A program made the position numbers and the translations under genes. Shown here one piece after another: positions 1-11,338 of a stretch of DNA of 64,000 nt (position 1 is the first letter of the stretch; each line of letters opens with the position of its first letter). The notes beneath the pieces were generated by a model. That model was not told the origin of the DNA and made no database searches. It worked only from the letters and a program-made list of their open reading frames with translations. Source of the DNA: Anthonomus grandis grandis (taxonomy: Eukaryota > Arthropoda > Insecta > Coleoptera > Curculionidae); assembly GCF_022605725.1 (NCBI RefSeq), contig NC_065554.1, forward strand, positions 4,917,100 to 4,981,099, given 5' to 3'.

Positions 1-879
1 ATAAACCTCGGCAACTTCGAAATTCATTTAGTGTCACGGATAGTCAGTCAAAACCATACCCTATTGTAGTATTTAATCAGTAAAGAAAACACTACTATTA
101 AGGTTTATAAATCAAACCGAAAATTAATCTTAAGGCCAATTTCAATTCAGCAATCTATTATCGAAATCAAATTAAGTTGTGCTGGGAGCAACAACTGCAC
201 TAGCTGCTTTTCATTCGTTGCCTATTCTCTTTAAAGTTCTAAAATTCAATTTTCGCTTTATAAGTGCACCAGCAATTTTCCAGTTATATTGTCCTAATAT
301 TAAATGTTTTCTCTTAAATTATTAATTGAAAACTTGCCGTACGGCATAATTAAAATTACCTCATACTTCGTATGAATTTTCGATATGCATTTCAAATAAT
401 GTCACTGAGATGCTAATATAACTCGAAGCTCGGCTTCTGTCACACCCCTACTGCGATTTATCAAATATTTTCCAGCAAAGCAAGCAATTAACATATGTAA
501 TTAATTATTATGCTTTGCAAAGTTGTATCAAATATATGCAAGGTTTTTGTACCACATTTCGCGTCAGTGTATAATTTTATCGGAAAGTATATATTATAAT
601 TAGAGGTAAATTAAAGAAAAATCGTAATATTTATTATATAAAGTATAAATAAAATAGTAGTCTATTAAAGTGTAAATAATTTACTAAGATGAAATAATTT
701 TAGTTCTCTTTAAATTAGAATTGGTATACCCATGAAGGGATACGATTTATTTCCAATATTTTGCTTTTTAATTTCATCTTTTTGATTCAATTCTTTGTTT
801 TATTCTTTTGTATATATGTTATTTGCTAGTATGTGCAAATGTTCACATTTATAATAATTTTAAAAGTTTTATATATGTT
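1..879. other. AT-rich non-coding flank
   Basis: No open frame, RNA gene or repeat boundary could be supported here. The sequence is AT-rich with a few higher-complexity patches, for example around 180-240. It is consistent with intron. Confidence 0.5.
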
Positions 880-1110
880 TCATTCTCTCTTGCTTTAAGT
901 TTTCTTTTTTTAATTTAGTCATAAACTATATAATAATTAATTTATATTTACTTTATTTTCTTATATTTTACACTTTTTTTATTTGTTTTGCGTAGAAAAA
1001 TCCGCCTGGTATAACACACTCGTTTTTTTTTGTACATTATTCATATTTAACATGAATCACCTTATATTTCCTTACTTTCTTACTACCATGCTCTAGAAAG
1101 AGAACGGCAT
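880..1110 (+). repeat. Degenerate LTR relic related to the solo LTR at 25.5 kb
   Basis: The stretch around 1000-1095 aligns collinearly by eye with about 25640-25745 inside the well-bounded solo LTR. It shares the GGTATAACACAC block and a following ATTTCCTTACTTTCTTACT-like block. Similarity fades to the left near 880 and no termini or target duplication are visible. It is read as an older fragment of the same LTR family. Confidence 0.5.
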
Positions 1111-1297
1111 TTATCCTTTAGCATTTTAAACACTTTAAAGAAATTAACATAACCTAAACAAAAATTAAAAAGTTGAAAATATATTTATTACTAGTCTAAA
1201 CTTGCAGCTCCCCCCATGTGGTAGAAGGTGGTGGGAAGCTAACAACTTTCGTGAATAGAGAAAGATTTATTCATTTTTAAGAGAGTCCAGAGTGAAC

Positions 1298-1586
1298 AAA
1301 TCGACATTTTTCACTCAGAATATATGGATTTGTCAATAATTTAAAGGTGACATGGTAATAACGACGCGTATTATATATTTTCCACTTTTCGATTTCACTT
1401 GCATAGTTCGCACGTGACAGCGAGGGCGCCCCGTGGGTAGATCAACTATTTATTTATTTTTCATTTGCCATTGGTAAACTGATAGCTAGTTTGAAAATAA
1501 AACCATACCTTTAATCTTCCTAGAGTAAAAACTAATAACCGTGCAAATTATCACTTGATTCTGTATTGTTTTTCTTAAATATAAGG
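1298..1586 (+). repeat. Dispersed repeat, copy A
   Basis: About 290 bp that aligns in the same orientation with 12732..13044. Shared landmarks in order are ATGGATTTGTCAATA, the TTGCATRGTTCGCA-like block, a TTTATTTATTTTT run, AAACCATACCT.TAATCTTCC and GATTCTGTATTG. Similarity looks moderate (old copies). No coding sequence or terminal motif identifies the family. Copy B lies directly before a gypsy relic, so an LTR or leader origin is possible but unproven. Confidence 0.55.
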
Positions 1587-2958
1587 GAACGTAGTCACAA
1601 ACTTGTGGCTACCCCACTTTTATATTACGTGAGTTTTTCAAGCTGTTACAATGCGATATGTCAAAAACGGCTGCAGTTTTTTTACATTTTGATGACATCA
1701 TAAGTATACGGGAGGACACATTTTATAATATTTTGGACATTGTCACATAAGAGAAATCAAGAAAATTGCTATATTTTCTTGATTTCTTTTATTTTTACTT
1801 TTATTAGAAGGAGGACACGAAAATTAACGTAGTTATAACGCAAGCAAATATTTAGAAAATGAACACGCAGCATATTGAACTAAAGTAAAATTTGCTACGA
1901 AACCTAAAAAAATTGTTAGTCCATAATTTAAATTTGCTAGACCAATTTATGACTAAACATGAAAAACAAAATTTCCCAACTTCTCAACAAGATATTAAGC
2001 CAGGATTAGCTAGTGATAGAAATAGATTTTTAAATGTTAGGACGAGAATTCTTATTTTTTTAGACTAGATAACCACATCCATTATTTGCTCTTAAGAAGA
2101 AAATTCAATTTTTATAAACGAAAAAATTTTATGTTTTTCTATTGTTTTTAAATTATCTATATATGAAAAATATTACTGTTTCTTCATATTTTTGTGTATA
2201 ATTTGATATCCTTTTTCATCTTTATTATATAATGTTCATTCATTCCTAAAAAAAAAATATATCTCGAACATACTCGAAGATATTACTTGTCTAATTAATT
2301 ATCTAATTGTTAACTAAATTCTGTTTAAGAAGAAAAAGCATGGAAGCAAATTTCAATGCAGAAGTTAATATGTTGTTAATTTTAGGAAAGTGATGCAAAA
2401 ATTGTCGGGAGGCTGCAGTAATGTGGACTAAAAGAGTTTCAAATATTTCAATATCTCATATAGCCTTTAAAAGAATAGAAGTCGTATGACTGGTAGTCTA
2501 AAACCAAACCTCGACATTGGTTTAAAATTCAAATGGAAATAAATCAATTGGTGTTTAAGGAGCGGTAGCTATTAATCTTTAAACAACTACCAGGCAGCAT
2601 GGCTTAGATGCTGGAATTAGTCAAACATCAACTATAGCAATTTTTACTATATTATACTGCATCAAGAGCTTTCCGGACATGACTTTGAGAATCGTAATGA
2701 ATGAGTATATGTATTGCTGGACAGCTAATAATCCTCACTGGATGAGAACTGAACAATACTACCAAATCAACATCCCTGGTTTATTAACGAGTGACGTGGT
2801 ATTTTCGAGGATAGATTTATTGGCCCACATTTTTTTCAAGATCGTTAAATGGACAGGTATACACAGATTTTTATTTAACGAGTTACCTCGATTACTAAAC
2901 CAGAATACAAATCCTAACGTATGCTTTCATTAAGACGAAGCTCCATCCTATTAGTATA

Positions 2959-4488
2959 CAGAGTGTTTCAGAATTATGGGATCAAATTTCTGGGGGTTGT
3001 TCAGTGCAACAGAAGAATCCATTTGAGTATAGGAACCCATATCCGGAAATGCGTCACTACGCCACTACGGCTCTAAGACGCGTTTAAGTTTATAAAGAAT
3101 ATTAATTACCTAAATAGGATCTGCTGCATTTATTTTTACCTTTTGAACATGATACCATAACAACAATTGTTTAAAATCAACGCTTATTAATGTCAGCTCT
3201 CAATGTCATGTTTAAAAATTTTATAGCTTACAATTTTTAAATATTTATTGCTAATGAAAAACTCTACCAATCAAGAATTGGCGAAATTTGCCATACGGAG
3301 CAACAAACTGCAATGCACGAGCAGCATCGCGGTTGTATCATGAACGTTATCCCGAACGACAGCATCCTGGATACAAAAAGTTTATGCGGTTCATCGGCGG
3401 CTCGCTGAGATAGGCATATTTAAGACCAAGATGTATGATACTGGTGTTGCTCGAACCGTAAGAACGGTCGAATTTGAAGAAGAGGTGCTTCAGCGAGTTG
3501 CCGATGAACCATCAAATAGCACACGCTAAGAATATGAATACGAGTAACGCTTCTGTCTGGCGGGTACTACACGAGCAACAACTCCATCCTTACCACTTCC
3601 AGAAAGTTCAAGGTATGACTGCAGCCGATTATCATCTTAGAGTTCAATTTTGTCGATGGCTTCTGGATCACATCATTGCACAATCAAATTTTTTATGATA
3701 TGTTTTGTGGACCGATGTAACCTTTTTCACAAAAGACGGTATTTTTAATAGTAGGAATAGCCATTTTTGGGACGAAGAAAATCAGAATCGTTGATCTGTC
3801 AACGTATGGGCAGGCATTGTTGATGATTATTTAATTGGGCCATACCTTCTACCGAAACGTTTAACAGGACCTATTCATTTGCGTTTCTTGGAGGAAGTTC
3901 TCCCAGAACTCCTTGAAAATGTTCCACTAAACATTAGACAGCAAATGTGGTTTCAGCATGATGGAGCGCCGGCTCACTTTGCTGTACAAGTACGCGAGTA
4001 TGTGGCTCAGCGGTTTGAGCACCGTTGGATTGCCAGAGGTGGAGCAGTTTCTTGGCCTCCTAGGTCAACCGATTTAACGTCGCTCGATTTTTTCTTGTGG
4101 GGACATGTAAAGTCTTTAGTCTACGAAACTCCAGTAGAATCAGAGCTAGACTTAACTGGACGAATAACAGCAGCATTTGAAATCATTCAAAATGAGGATC
4201 AAATTTTTAGTGTAGTCCGCCGAAATCATGTGCGGCGTTTAAATCGGTGTATTGAGGTTGGAGGAAGACATTTTGAACAATTGTTGTGATGGTATCATAT
4301 ACAAAAGGTAAAAATAAATGCATCAGATCCTATTTAGGTAATTAATATTCTTTATAAACTTAAACGCGTCTTAGAGCCGTAGTGGCGTAGTGACGCATTT
4401 CCGGATATGGGTTCCTATACTCAAATGGATTCTATTGTTGCACTGAACAACCCCTAGAAGTTTGATCCTATAGTTCTGAAACACCCTG
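2959..4488 (+). mobile_element. DD41D Tc1/mariner element with 219-bp TIRs
   Basis: The ends read CAGAGTGTTTCAG on the left and CTGAAACACCCTG on the right, flanked by TATA on both sides (TA or TATA target duplication). Inverted repeats run from 2959-3177 and 4270-4488, about 219 bp each and highly similar. The right TIR covers the last codons and the stop of the transposase gene, so the left TIR carries an antisense copy of that end. The element sits inside an older mariner transposase, so it is the younger of the two. Confidence 0.85.
3254..4289 (+). pseudogene. DD41D mariner transposase, broken
   Basis: The gene starts near the ATG at 3254. The HTH region is split by a frameshift near 3470-3530, where the frame changes from one carrying RTVEFEEEVLQRV to one carrying NASVWRVLHEQQLHPYHFQ. 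In-frame stops follow near 3697 and 3718. The last 136 codons (3879-4289) are open. They carry the HDGAPAHF box with the second catalytic Asp, then RWIARGG and SWPPRST, then DFFLWGH with the third Asp, and end in GGRHFEQLL. By my count 41 residues separate the second and third Asp (DD41D). The protein is clearly related to the intact transposase at 43.5 kb. It is inactive as it stands. Confidence 0.85.
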
Positions 4489-4979
4489 TATACAGGACCG
4501 TAATCACTCTGAAATAAAATTTTTAAAAACAGGTAGATTGGTCGAAGTGGCCTACTCGTTTAGAAAATTTGACTCTCCCTTCATTTTTTTATAAGGATTA
4601 AAGTAATTGCAACGCTCACCTATGACTCTGAAGGACATGAAAACAGATTTTGTTCTGCCTGTTTATTATAGACAGTTACAATGTTACAGCGGATACGAAA
4701 CTCATTTCAAGAAAGAATAAGGAATTATTTGTAAGTCAAATGCGATAGTTTTGAACAATTTCTAAAGCATAATAGATGATAAATAATTAAAATTTTGGTG
4801 ATAGGCATTTATTTTATTGCATTTAGTCCGTAATTCCGTGACTAGTGTTATACGGTATTTTAAATAGGTAGAGAGTAATAAATAGGGAGCGCTTAAAAAA
4901 GGTAGGTGCGATTTTTAATTCTAACACAGATTAGCATATTATTTAATATACTAGTTTGGCGCGTAATCTAAACTTCATT

Positions 4980-6430
4980 ATATTTCGTATTGCCGTTCTC
5001 GAATTACAATAACTACTTGTAGTCGCTATTTTTTCTTAGCTCGGTCATCACGAATAATTTAAAGCAAATTCTCTTAGTACGTTCCACTTTCTTGCTCCCC
5101 ACTGTAGCCCATATTCAGTCACCGCCACAACCAGTCTTCACTGCAATTTTTTCGTGCGCTCTGTGTTGACGCGTAGATTTTTGATCTTAACATTTAATTG
5201 TGAAAAATGGGAAAAATTTCAAAGCTTTTTAAAAGGCATCTATAACCAAAAATCATCTAGGCCAAAATACCAAACTACGTGGGACCCACACCCGGTTCTC
5301 TATATCATCCAGAGACATCTTTCCAGTTTATATCCTTTGTCTAACATTTCTAGGTTTCAATTAACAATGAAGCTGGCCACATTATTAGCATTAATTACAG
5401 GCCATTGGCTTCAAACTTTGGCATGTATACGTTTACAAAATATCATTAGATTTCCAGATCGATTAGAAATAAGAATTTCAGACAGACTTAAAACTTCATC
5501 TTATAAAAATTTTCAACCTATATTGATAATCCCATATTTTAAAGAAAATGCTTCTCTCTGCTTGGCCTCTGTCATTAATCAATATATACTGGTAACCAGG
5601 GATCTTCATTCCCTAGACACTGATTTCTTAATTCTAATAGTTAATAAACCCTTTTATCCAGTGTCAGCACAGAGATTAAGCAAATGGATTAAGCTTACTC
5701 TTGCAGCTAGTGGCATTAATACCACTCAATTTTCGGGTTACAGTATTCGTCATGCAGCCACTTCGGCAGCCTATAGGGCAGGAGTTTCTATTGAGGTTAC
5801 AAGATATAGAGCGGGTTGGAGACAAAAATCTAACATGTTTGCGAGATTTTACAATAGACCCCTGTCAGAAGATCCTGCAGCATTTGCTAAAGGGATCTTA
5901 GGTAAAGTGCATTCTAAATAATAGATTTAGGTACTTATGTGTTTATAGTTTGTTGTGTTCCTTTAATATAGAAAATTAATCATATTATATTTATATTTTG
6001 TTACAAATATATTTTTGGAGAAAATTCTAGATCTTAATCTTTGAACATCTACAAGTAGTTATTGTAATTCGAGAACGGCAATACGAAATATAATTAAATG
6101 ATCAATTGACTTACCTTAAAGATAATTGATCTATATTATATGAGTATTGCCGTTCGAAGAATTACAAACCCACCCCAGTATCCCACCCGGATAGGTTGAT
6201 CCAGAATTTTCAGCAAAATTGCAGTGAAGACTGGTTGTGGCGATGACTGAATATGGGCTAGAGTGGGGAGCAGGAAAGTGGAACGTACTAAGGGAATTTG
6301 CTTTAAATTATTCGTGATGACCGAGCTAAGAAAAAATTGTGACTACAAGTAGTTATTGTAATTCTTCGAACGGCAATACTCATATAATATAGATCAATTA
6401 TCTTTAAGGTAAGTCAATTGATCATTTAAT
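4980..6430 (+). mobile_element. Compact DIRS-type element with ITRs and internal complementary region
   Basis: A left terminal segment (about 4980-5150) recurs inverted at about 6210-6365. A central block (about 6047-6180) is the junction of the reverse complements of the outermost left and right ends: GAACGGCAATACGAAATATA joined to ATTAAATGATCAATTGAC. An internal complementary region built from both termini is the diagnostic layout of DIRS-group tyrosine-recombinase retrotransposons. Only a recombinase frame lies between the termini. No gag, reverse transcriptase, RNase H or methyltransferase-like region was found. It is therefore read as an internally deleted DIRS copy with complete ends, nested in the old mariner at 1.6-6.8 kb. 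Confidence 0.75.
5154..5921 (+). CDS. DIRS-type tyrosine recombinase, open frame without ATG start
   Basis: Tyrosine recombinases of DIRS elements rejoin circular cDNA into the genome. This frame is open for 255 codons, but the first ATG is at codon 72 (5367). The N-terminus is therefore probably cut from a longer protein. Seen in order: TWDPHPVL (residues 42-49), an LTMKLATLLALITGHWLQTL helix where the first catalytic Arg is expected (83-89), and GYSIRHAATSAAYRAGV holding the second Arg-His region (195-211). Then come AGWRQKS and the FARFYNRP box with the likely nucleophile Tyr233. Compared with my recollection of the family, the first Arg is Trp (GHW) and the box-II His is Tyr (YSIR). If right, the enzyme is dead despite its open frame. 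Confidence 0.75.
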   Translation: MRSVLTRRFLILTFNCEKWEKFQSFLKGIYNQKSSRPKYQTTWDPHPVLYIIQRHLSSLYPLSNISRFQLTMKLATLLALITGHWLQTLACIRLQNIIRFPDRLEIRISDRLKTSSYKNFQPILIIPYFKENASLCLASVINQYILVTRDLHSLDTDFLILIVNKPFYPVSAQRLSKWIKLTLAASGINTTQFSGYSIRHAATSAAYRAGVSIEVTRYRAGWRQKSNMFARFYNRPLSEDPAAFAKGILGKVHSK

Positions 6431-6759
6431 TATAAAGTTTTATATTAGAGGGTCACCTTGTTCCCCTTTTGCATACCTAATAAGGTTTTGTTACTCTTTA
6501 CATATTGAAAATAGACTATAAGCAATTTAATTTTTTTTGTAAGCAGACTCTACATTTGATGTAGATTTATTTTTAAAATAAAATAAATTATTCCGTTCAA
6601 AAAAAAGAAAGTAACCATTTTCGTCTCTGAGGGGTGAAGAGACAAATATCAAAAATATCATAAAAGGGTTCCTTCGTTATGATCTCACCAAAATATCAAA
6701 AAAAGTTATACCGTTTTTAACATATCGCATTGTAAAGCGTTAAGAAACTCACCCTGTTT

Positions 6760-8025
6760 ATCTCATTACAAGAAAAATATATTTTTTTGTATTTACTGAA
6801 AACCAAATATTAATAAAAGCAAAAAATATACATATATTATAAAAGTTACAATTTTTACATCTTAACATTAAACATGAATTTTGTATATAATTTTATTAGT
6901 AAGGAAAAACTTAAATCGCCTAATTTCCTTTAAGTTATATAAGTTATATTTTTAATTTTAATTTTTAATTTAAAAATATATTTATGTATAAATTATGAAA
7001 AGGCTCTACAATAAACTTGCGTCTTATTTAGCTAAAATATTTATTATTAAAATATGTAGTAACATTAATTTTTTAGGTCATGATGCAAATAATATTTTTT
7101 TTTTTAACAAAAACTTTACATTTTTATATATACCACCCTAAAATTAAGTCAAATATAATAACAAATTTATCTTACTAATGCTATGGCTATTGAAAAACCT
7201 TTTGCTATTTTAAAATAGTAAAATGCGTAACTTAATTATTTAATCACCCAATTTAATCATCTTCGTACCTCTTAGATTGTAATTTATACCTTTAAACATG
7301 ATGTTTTAAAATAATGAAATAAAAATAATATTTGTAATGAAATATGTAAAGTCAGGCACGATTATAAAGCAAAAAATAAAAAATTTCAGTTAACAAAATA
7401 AGTCATATTTTCAAAGCTTTAAAATACAGCAGCCTTCTTGTAATTTTGAGAATAGAGGTAATAAGGGTACACTTTCCGAATGAAAAATGCCCCTCTGCCA
7501 AACAATTAGGACAAAAAAAAGAACATCTGCAAAGGGATTATTTTCTTCAAATGTTTTCTTTCAAAGGAATGACTAAATCACGGACCGTGGGCTGTTTAAC
7601 GGCACGAAAGTATGTAACGTTTCCTCGAAATTCAACTGGTCACGCAACTGTGGATAAGGGCTTTTTTTTGAATGTGAAAATAAATATATAGTTGTTGGTT
7701 CTAATGCGTAATGCGTATTTTGTGACGTATGACCAGTATATTAGGACAAAATATATAAAAGATATTTCAAATTTAGTTAGAAAAAATACTACATTTTTGT
7801 TTGTTTGTTGCATGTTATTATGCATGTTATTCATTTTATATTAATATCTACACCTACAATTTTAATGATTTTTAGATTGATTATTTAGTAATCCAAAACG
7901 AAAATATTTAATAATAGTTTTTCTACGCACCGAATTTTATTACGCACTTTTTTTTTAACCTTTATGAGCGGAGAATTAAATAATAATAGGCATGCTATAG
8001 ACAAAAATTCAATCTAATTTTTTCC
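6760..8025. other. AT-rich non-coding stretch
   Basis: Long A/T runs dominate. An 81-codon frame at 7446-7691 has no recognisable motif and no supporting composition, so I do not call it a gene. Nothing else is supported. Confidence 0.45.
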
Positions 8026-9864
8026 TTAACCCTTTAAGACCCTCTGGGCATAATTATGCACAGTTATTTCAAGTGTCACACTCTAGTGGTATAAGTTTAA
8101 ACTAGTCTGTAATATTACTCTGGATAAATAAGTTGTACAGTTTTCTCTAAAGTTTTATCGATTTGGGATACGCTAGATGTGATGGAAGGAGTATCAGAAT
8201 TTTCACTTATTTAGTGGCAATAGCCACCATGCACCAAATCAGCTGTGCTAAGTAAAAATAAATCCATAATAATCAATGAAATCTAAAATGTTTTTTGCAT
8301 TTTTTTTGCACAAATATTTAGCACAGGGATAGACAAATTTAGTTTCTAGAGTATTTTGATAAAAATATGTCTTTATAAGCATAAAAACATAATCTGTTTT
8401 TGTTTGTGCATAATTATGCACACCCGATCTCGACGTTATATTTTACATACTTATTCGATTTATATACATGTTTGGCATAAGAATAATAAAATATTTTTTT
8501 TTATATCTTCTTAGTGTTTATTTTATTTTGACGTTAGTAGATACAGGGTGTATTTTTTTAGGGAAAATGTACGACCCAGAAAATGAAAAAGATGCTGCAG
8601 TTTTATTGCAATTTGTGGAATCAACTTCCGACATTGAACTTAATGAGAAGGAATGGGAGTGGAATAATTTATATAAATTTGAAGAATCTCAACCCAGTGC
8701 GCAAAATATCGTTCGTCTGGGTGCTGACAAAGAAGGGTTCACTACAGTGGAAATACCGGAGTTGCACTGGGATGACGAGGATGATTTCCCTGTCAATTTT
8801 TGCTGGTCCCCCTACATCACAACAATACGAATTCAGCAAAATTGTCACGTCGAAAGAATCTATAAAATGGACTAAAGATTATTTTTTGCCCTCCCAATTT
8901 GTATGGAAAGAAGAAACGGATATCAATACGTCTGTTGAGTCTGAGGTTCAAGATCCATTACAATACTTCGGTAAATATATAGACGATGTTCAATTTCAAG
9001 AAATGGCTGAATTTACCGACATGTACGCTTTTTAAAATGATAAAACTAGATTCAAAACTACAACTTCAGATGAAATAAAAAGCTTGTTTGGTCTACACAT
9101 TATAGCAGGGTGCTTGAAGTTTCCGCAAGTACGTTTATATTGGAATAAAACTTTGCGTATCAACATTTTTGGGGAAACTATGTCAAGAGATCGTTTTTTT
9201 CAACTTCGGTCTAACTTGCATTGTGTAAACAACTTAGACATTCCCAAAGATACAATAGATAAATTTTATAAGGTAAGACCTTTATATGAAGGTATTCAAA
9301 CACAATGTCTGGAATTGAAATTGGAAGAGAATCTTTGCATCGACGAGCAGATTATTCCCTTTAAAGGACATTTTTCTGTTATTCAATACATAAAAAACAA
9401 ACCTACACCCTGAGGAATAAAATCGTTTGTTCTATGTGGAAAATCGGGAATGGCCTATGACTTTATTTTATACCAAGGCGGGTCTACAGGATTGAGTGCC
9501 GATATAATGAAAAGGTTTGGATTTGGTGCCACAATAGTACTTTAACTTTCCGAATAACAAATGAAGGACACAAACTATACTTTGACAACTATTTTTCTTC
9601 CTATGCTGCCCTTCAAGTTCTCAAGTCAAAAAAAATATCAGCGGCGGGAACCGTTAGAGTTAATCGATTTAGCAACCCCCTAGTATTATTACATTGTGAT
9701 ACAAGCCCCCTGTGCACAATTATGCACACACTTTTTTTTGTTTAAATGATTAAAAAATATATATATATTGTACATATTATCACTTTTGAGCTCCCTTTTA
9801 GCATTAATTTCTATCAAAAAAATTTTTTGCTCTATTGAAAAAAAATCAGGTTTGAAGGGGTTAA
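8026..9864 (+). mobile_element. piggyBac-type element, internally truncated
   Basis: TTAA target sites bound the element at 8026-8029 and 9861-9864. Just inside are CCCTTTAAGACC on the left and an inverted CCCCTTCAAACC on the right. TTAA duplication with CCC ends is the piggyBac signature. A palindromic TGCATAATTATGCA-type motif occurs near both ends (8048, 8405, 9711). The internal gene is a piggyBac transposase that is frameshifted and lacks its last part, so the copy is non-autonomous. Confidence 0.85.
8567..9690 (+). pseudogene. piggyBac transposase (DDE_Tnp_1_7), frameshifted and 3'-truncated
   Basis: The ATG at 8567 opens an acidic N-terminus typical of the family (MYDPENEKDAAVLLQFVE). 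The frame shifts near 8800 to one carrying NTSVESEVQDPLQYFGKY. A stop interrupts at about 9034. The DDE core then reads LFGLHIIAGCLKFPQVRLYW, MSRDRFFQLRSNLH, and ENLCIDEQIIPFKG holding the first catalytic Asp (about 9335). After a stop at 9411 it continues with LCGKSGMAYDFILYQGG and, after another shift, LYFDNYFSSYAAL with the second Asp. Homology ends at AAGTVRVNRFSNP near 9680. The third Asp and the Cys-rich C-terminus are missing. It cannot encode an active enzyme. Confidence 0.85.
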
Positions 9865-9959
9865 TATATTATTACTGTTATTATTACTAGACAAACACCT
9901 AAAAGGTAAATAAATAAACAAAACTTAGTAATAGGAAACAATAACAAGGGCCTAACTAA

Positions 9960-10880
9960 ATTAAAACAAATATCATATTAAATAGGATTATGAGCCGGAT
10001 GCAAGAGAAGATTAAGCCATACCAACTTAAAACAGCTAGTGAAGAAATCATCAAATATAACATTTGTAAGCATCATTACAAATGCTGAGCATGTCATAAA
10101 GAAGTGAGTGACTGGTCCTATCTTAAGTTGGTTTTAGGAACTTAAAATTGAAAAAAATTAATAAGGTTTTAATTGCTATACTTCATAATATACAAATATA
10201 TATAAATATTATAGCATGTGCTTTTTCCTGCTATTAAGAGAAAAAAGGTAAAATGTCTCTAACATAGACCTATAAGATATCATAAGTGGATATATGCTAT
10301 TTTCCTTCACATACATATACCGCATGAAATACAGTCTTACAAGAGTGGTGTAAAGTCATATAGTAATTCTTATACTAAAGTCGGCTGTTTCGTATTATAA
10401 AACCAAATACTTTATATGCCTTGTTAAATATATAATTTTAGAGACCATTAAATCGAAAGTTTTCCTAAAACAGAACCACCAAATTTTTAAACTCATTACA
10501 TCTTTGAAGTTCCAAATTATTAACATAATATTTCCTAATGGTCACATTGACCTTTCAAGAAAAATAAACGACACTTTCCACCATTAACAGCAATCAGTTT
10601 AGGGCCTAATTCAAGTCATCCCAAAGCAAAGCCACATCATGTCCAAACTTACAGGTCTAAACAATTTAAAGTCATCTGCAAACATTAACTCAATAGAGAG
10701 TCTCAGACTCCTAAGTAAATCGTTAATAAGAATCAGAAAAATATTGCCAAGGGGTACTGGCAAGTTACACGTCAGACAAGACATTACAAACTTTTACTAT
10801 TTAAATTCGATGTAATAAGTATGAAGCAATTAGCATCAATGATCTACCTAACAAGCCCGATCTCTTCAGTTTTAAAACCA
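9960..10880 (-). pseudogene. LINE reverse transcriptase fragment
   Basis: Reading the minus strand from about 10800, the relic shows LGNIFLILINDLLRSLR followed by LMFADDFKLF. This matches the LLF..FINDL and FADD active-site boxes of non-LTR reverse transcriptase. Further along are the thumb-type blocks NLELQRCNEFKNL and NKAYKVFGFIIRNSR. Weak C-terminal similarity continues to about 9960. Frameshifts and stops are frequent. The 5' part of the RT and the endonuclease are absent, so this is a truncated old copy. I cannot assign the clade. Confidence 0.7.
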
Positions 10881-11338
10881 AAATGCCATGGTCGATATAT
10901 TATTAATGGTCTCTCTCTCATTTTTTTTTCTAAATTTTATTATTTATAAATTATATATAAAGCTAATCATAACTCCTTTATACTAGAAAATTTTAATTGT
11001 AAACAATTTTACCTTTTATTGATTCTGCCCTATAACAGAAAAATTTAAACTTTATCAGTTGAACCATTGAATCAGGCTAAAAAAGAATGTAAGTTTTGAA
11101 ACATAAATCTAATTGTTTATTTACGACACAATATTAGAGATATTAAGACTGAATTTTCATTCTTATTTTTCCAAAATGATTAAGATTAGGTGAGAGCAAA
11201 ATATATTTTTAGGATCTGTCTTTATTATGTCTGTCACTTGCTATAAAATGGTAGAAAGCTTACATCTTATTACATGGGGTTAATCAAAGGGTGGTTTCTT
11301 TACCCTAATACCTGTGAACTAATTGCGTTAAAGAAACT

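Larger units (their letters stand above)
2560..4640 (+). pseudogene. Decayed mariner transposase, split by a nested element
   Basis: The open stretch at 2679-2933 carries remnants of the middle of a Tc1/mariner transposase: NPHW, then a hydrophobic strand, then FNELPRLLNQNTNPN. A degraded HDGAP box follows at the insertion point (DEAPS near 2937-2951). After the inserted element the frame resumes near 4493 with FKNR.IGRSG and a relic of the DLTPLDFFLWG box (about 4530-4600). Joining the flanks across the insertion with a single TATA restores the reading frame, which supports one interrupted gene. Several stops make it inactive. It is the presumed transposase of the surrounding TIR element and is far older than its insert. 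Confidence 0.6.
1625..6756 (+). mobile_element. Ancient mariner-type element hosting two nested insertions
   Basis: Imperfect terminal inverted repeats of about 115 bp lie at 1625-1740 and 6640-6756. Both carry GTGAGTTT, then TTACAATGCGATATGT, then AAAAACGG in the same order and spacing when one is reverse-complemented. The right end closes with ACCCTG, typical of these families. The 5.1-kb span contains a badly decayed transposase (about 2560-4640), into which a 1.53-kb DD41D element inserted. Further right it contains a 1.45-kb DIRS-type element. Without these two the element would be about 2.1 kb. The left terminus is eroded, so the start is accurate only to a few bases. Confidence 0.6.

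Noticed and set aside
7446..7691. 81-codon open frame as a gene
   Set aside because: No motif, no splice or promoter context, surrounded by A/T runs.
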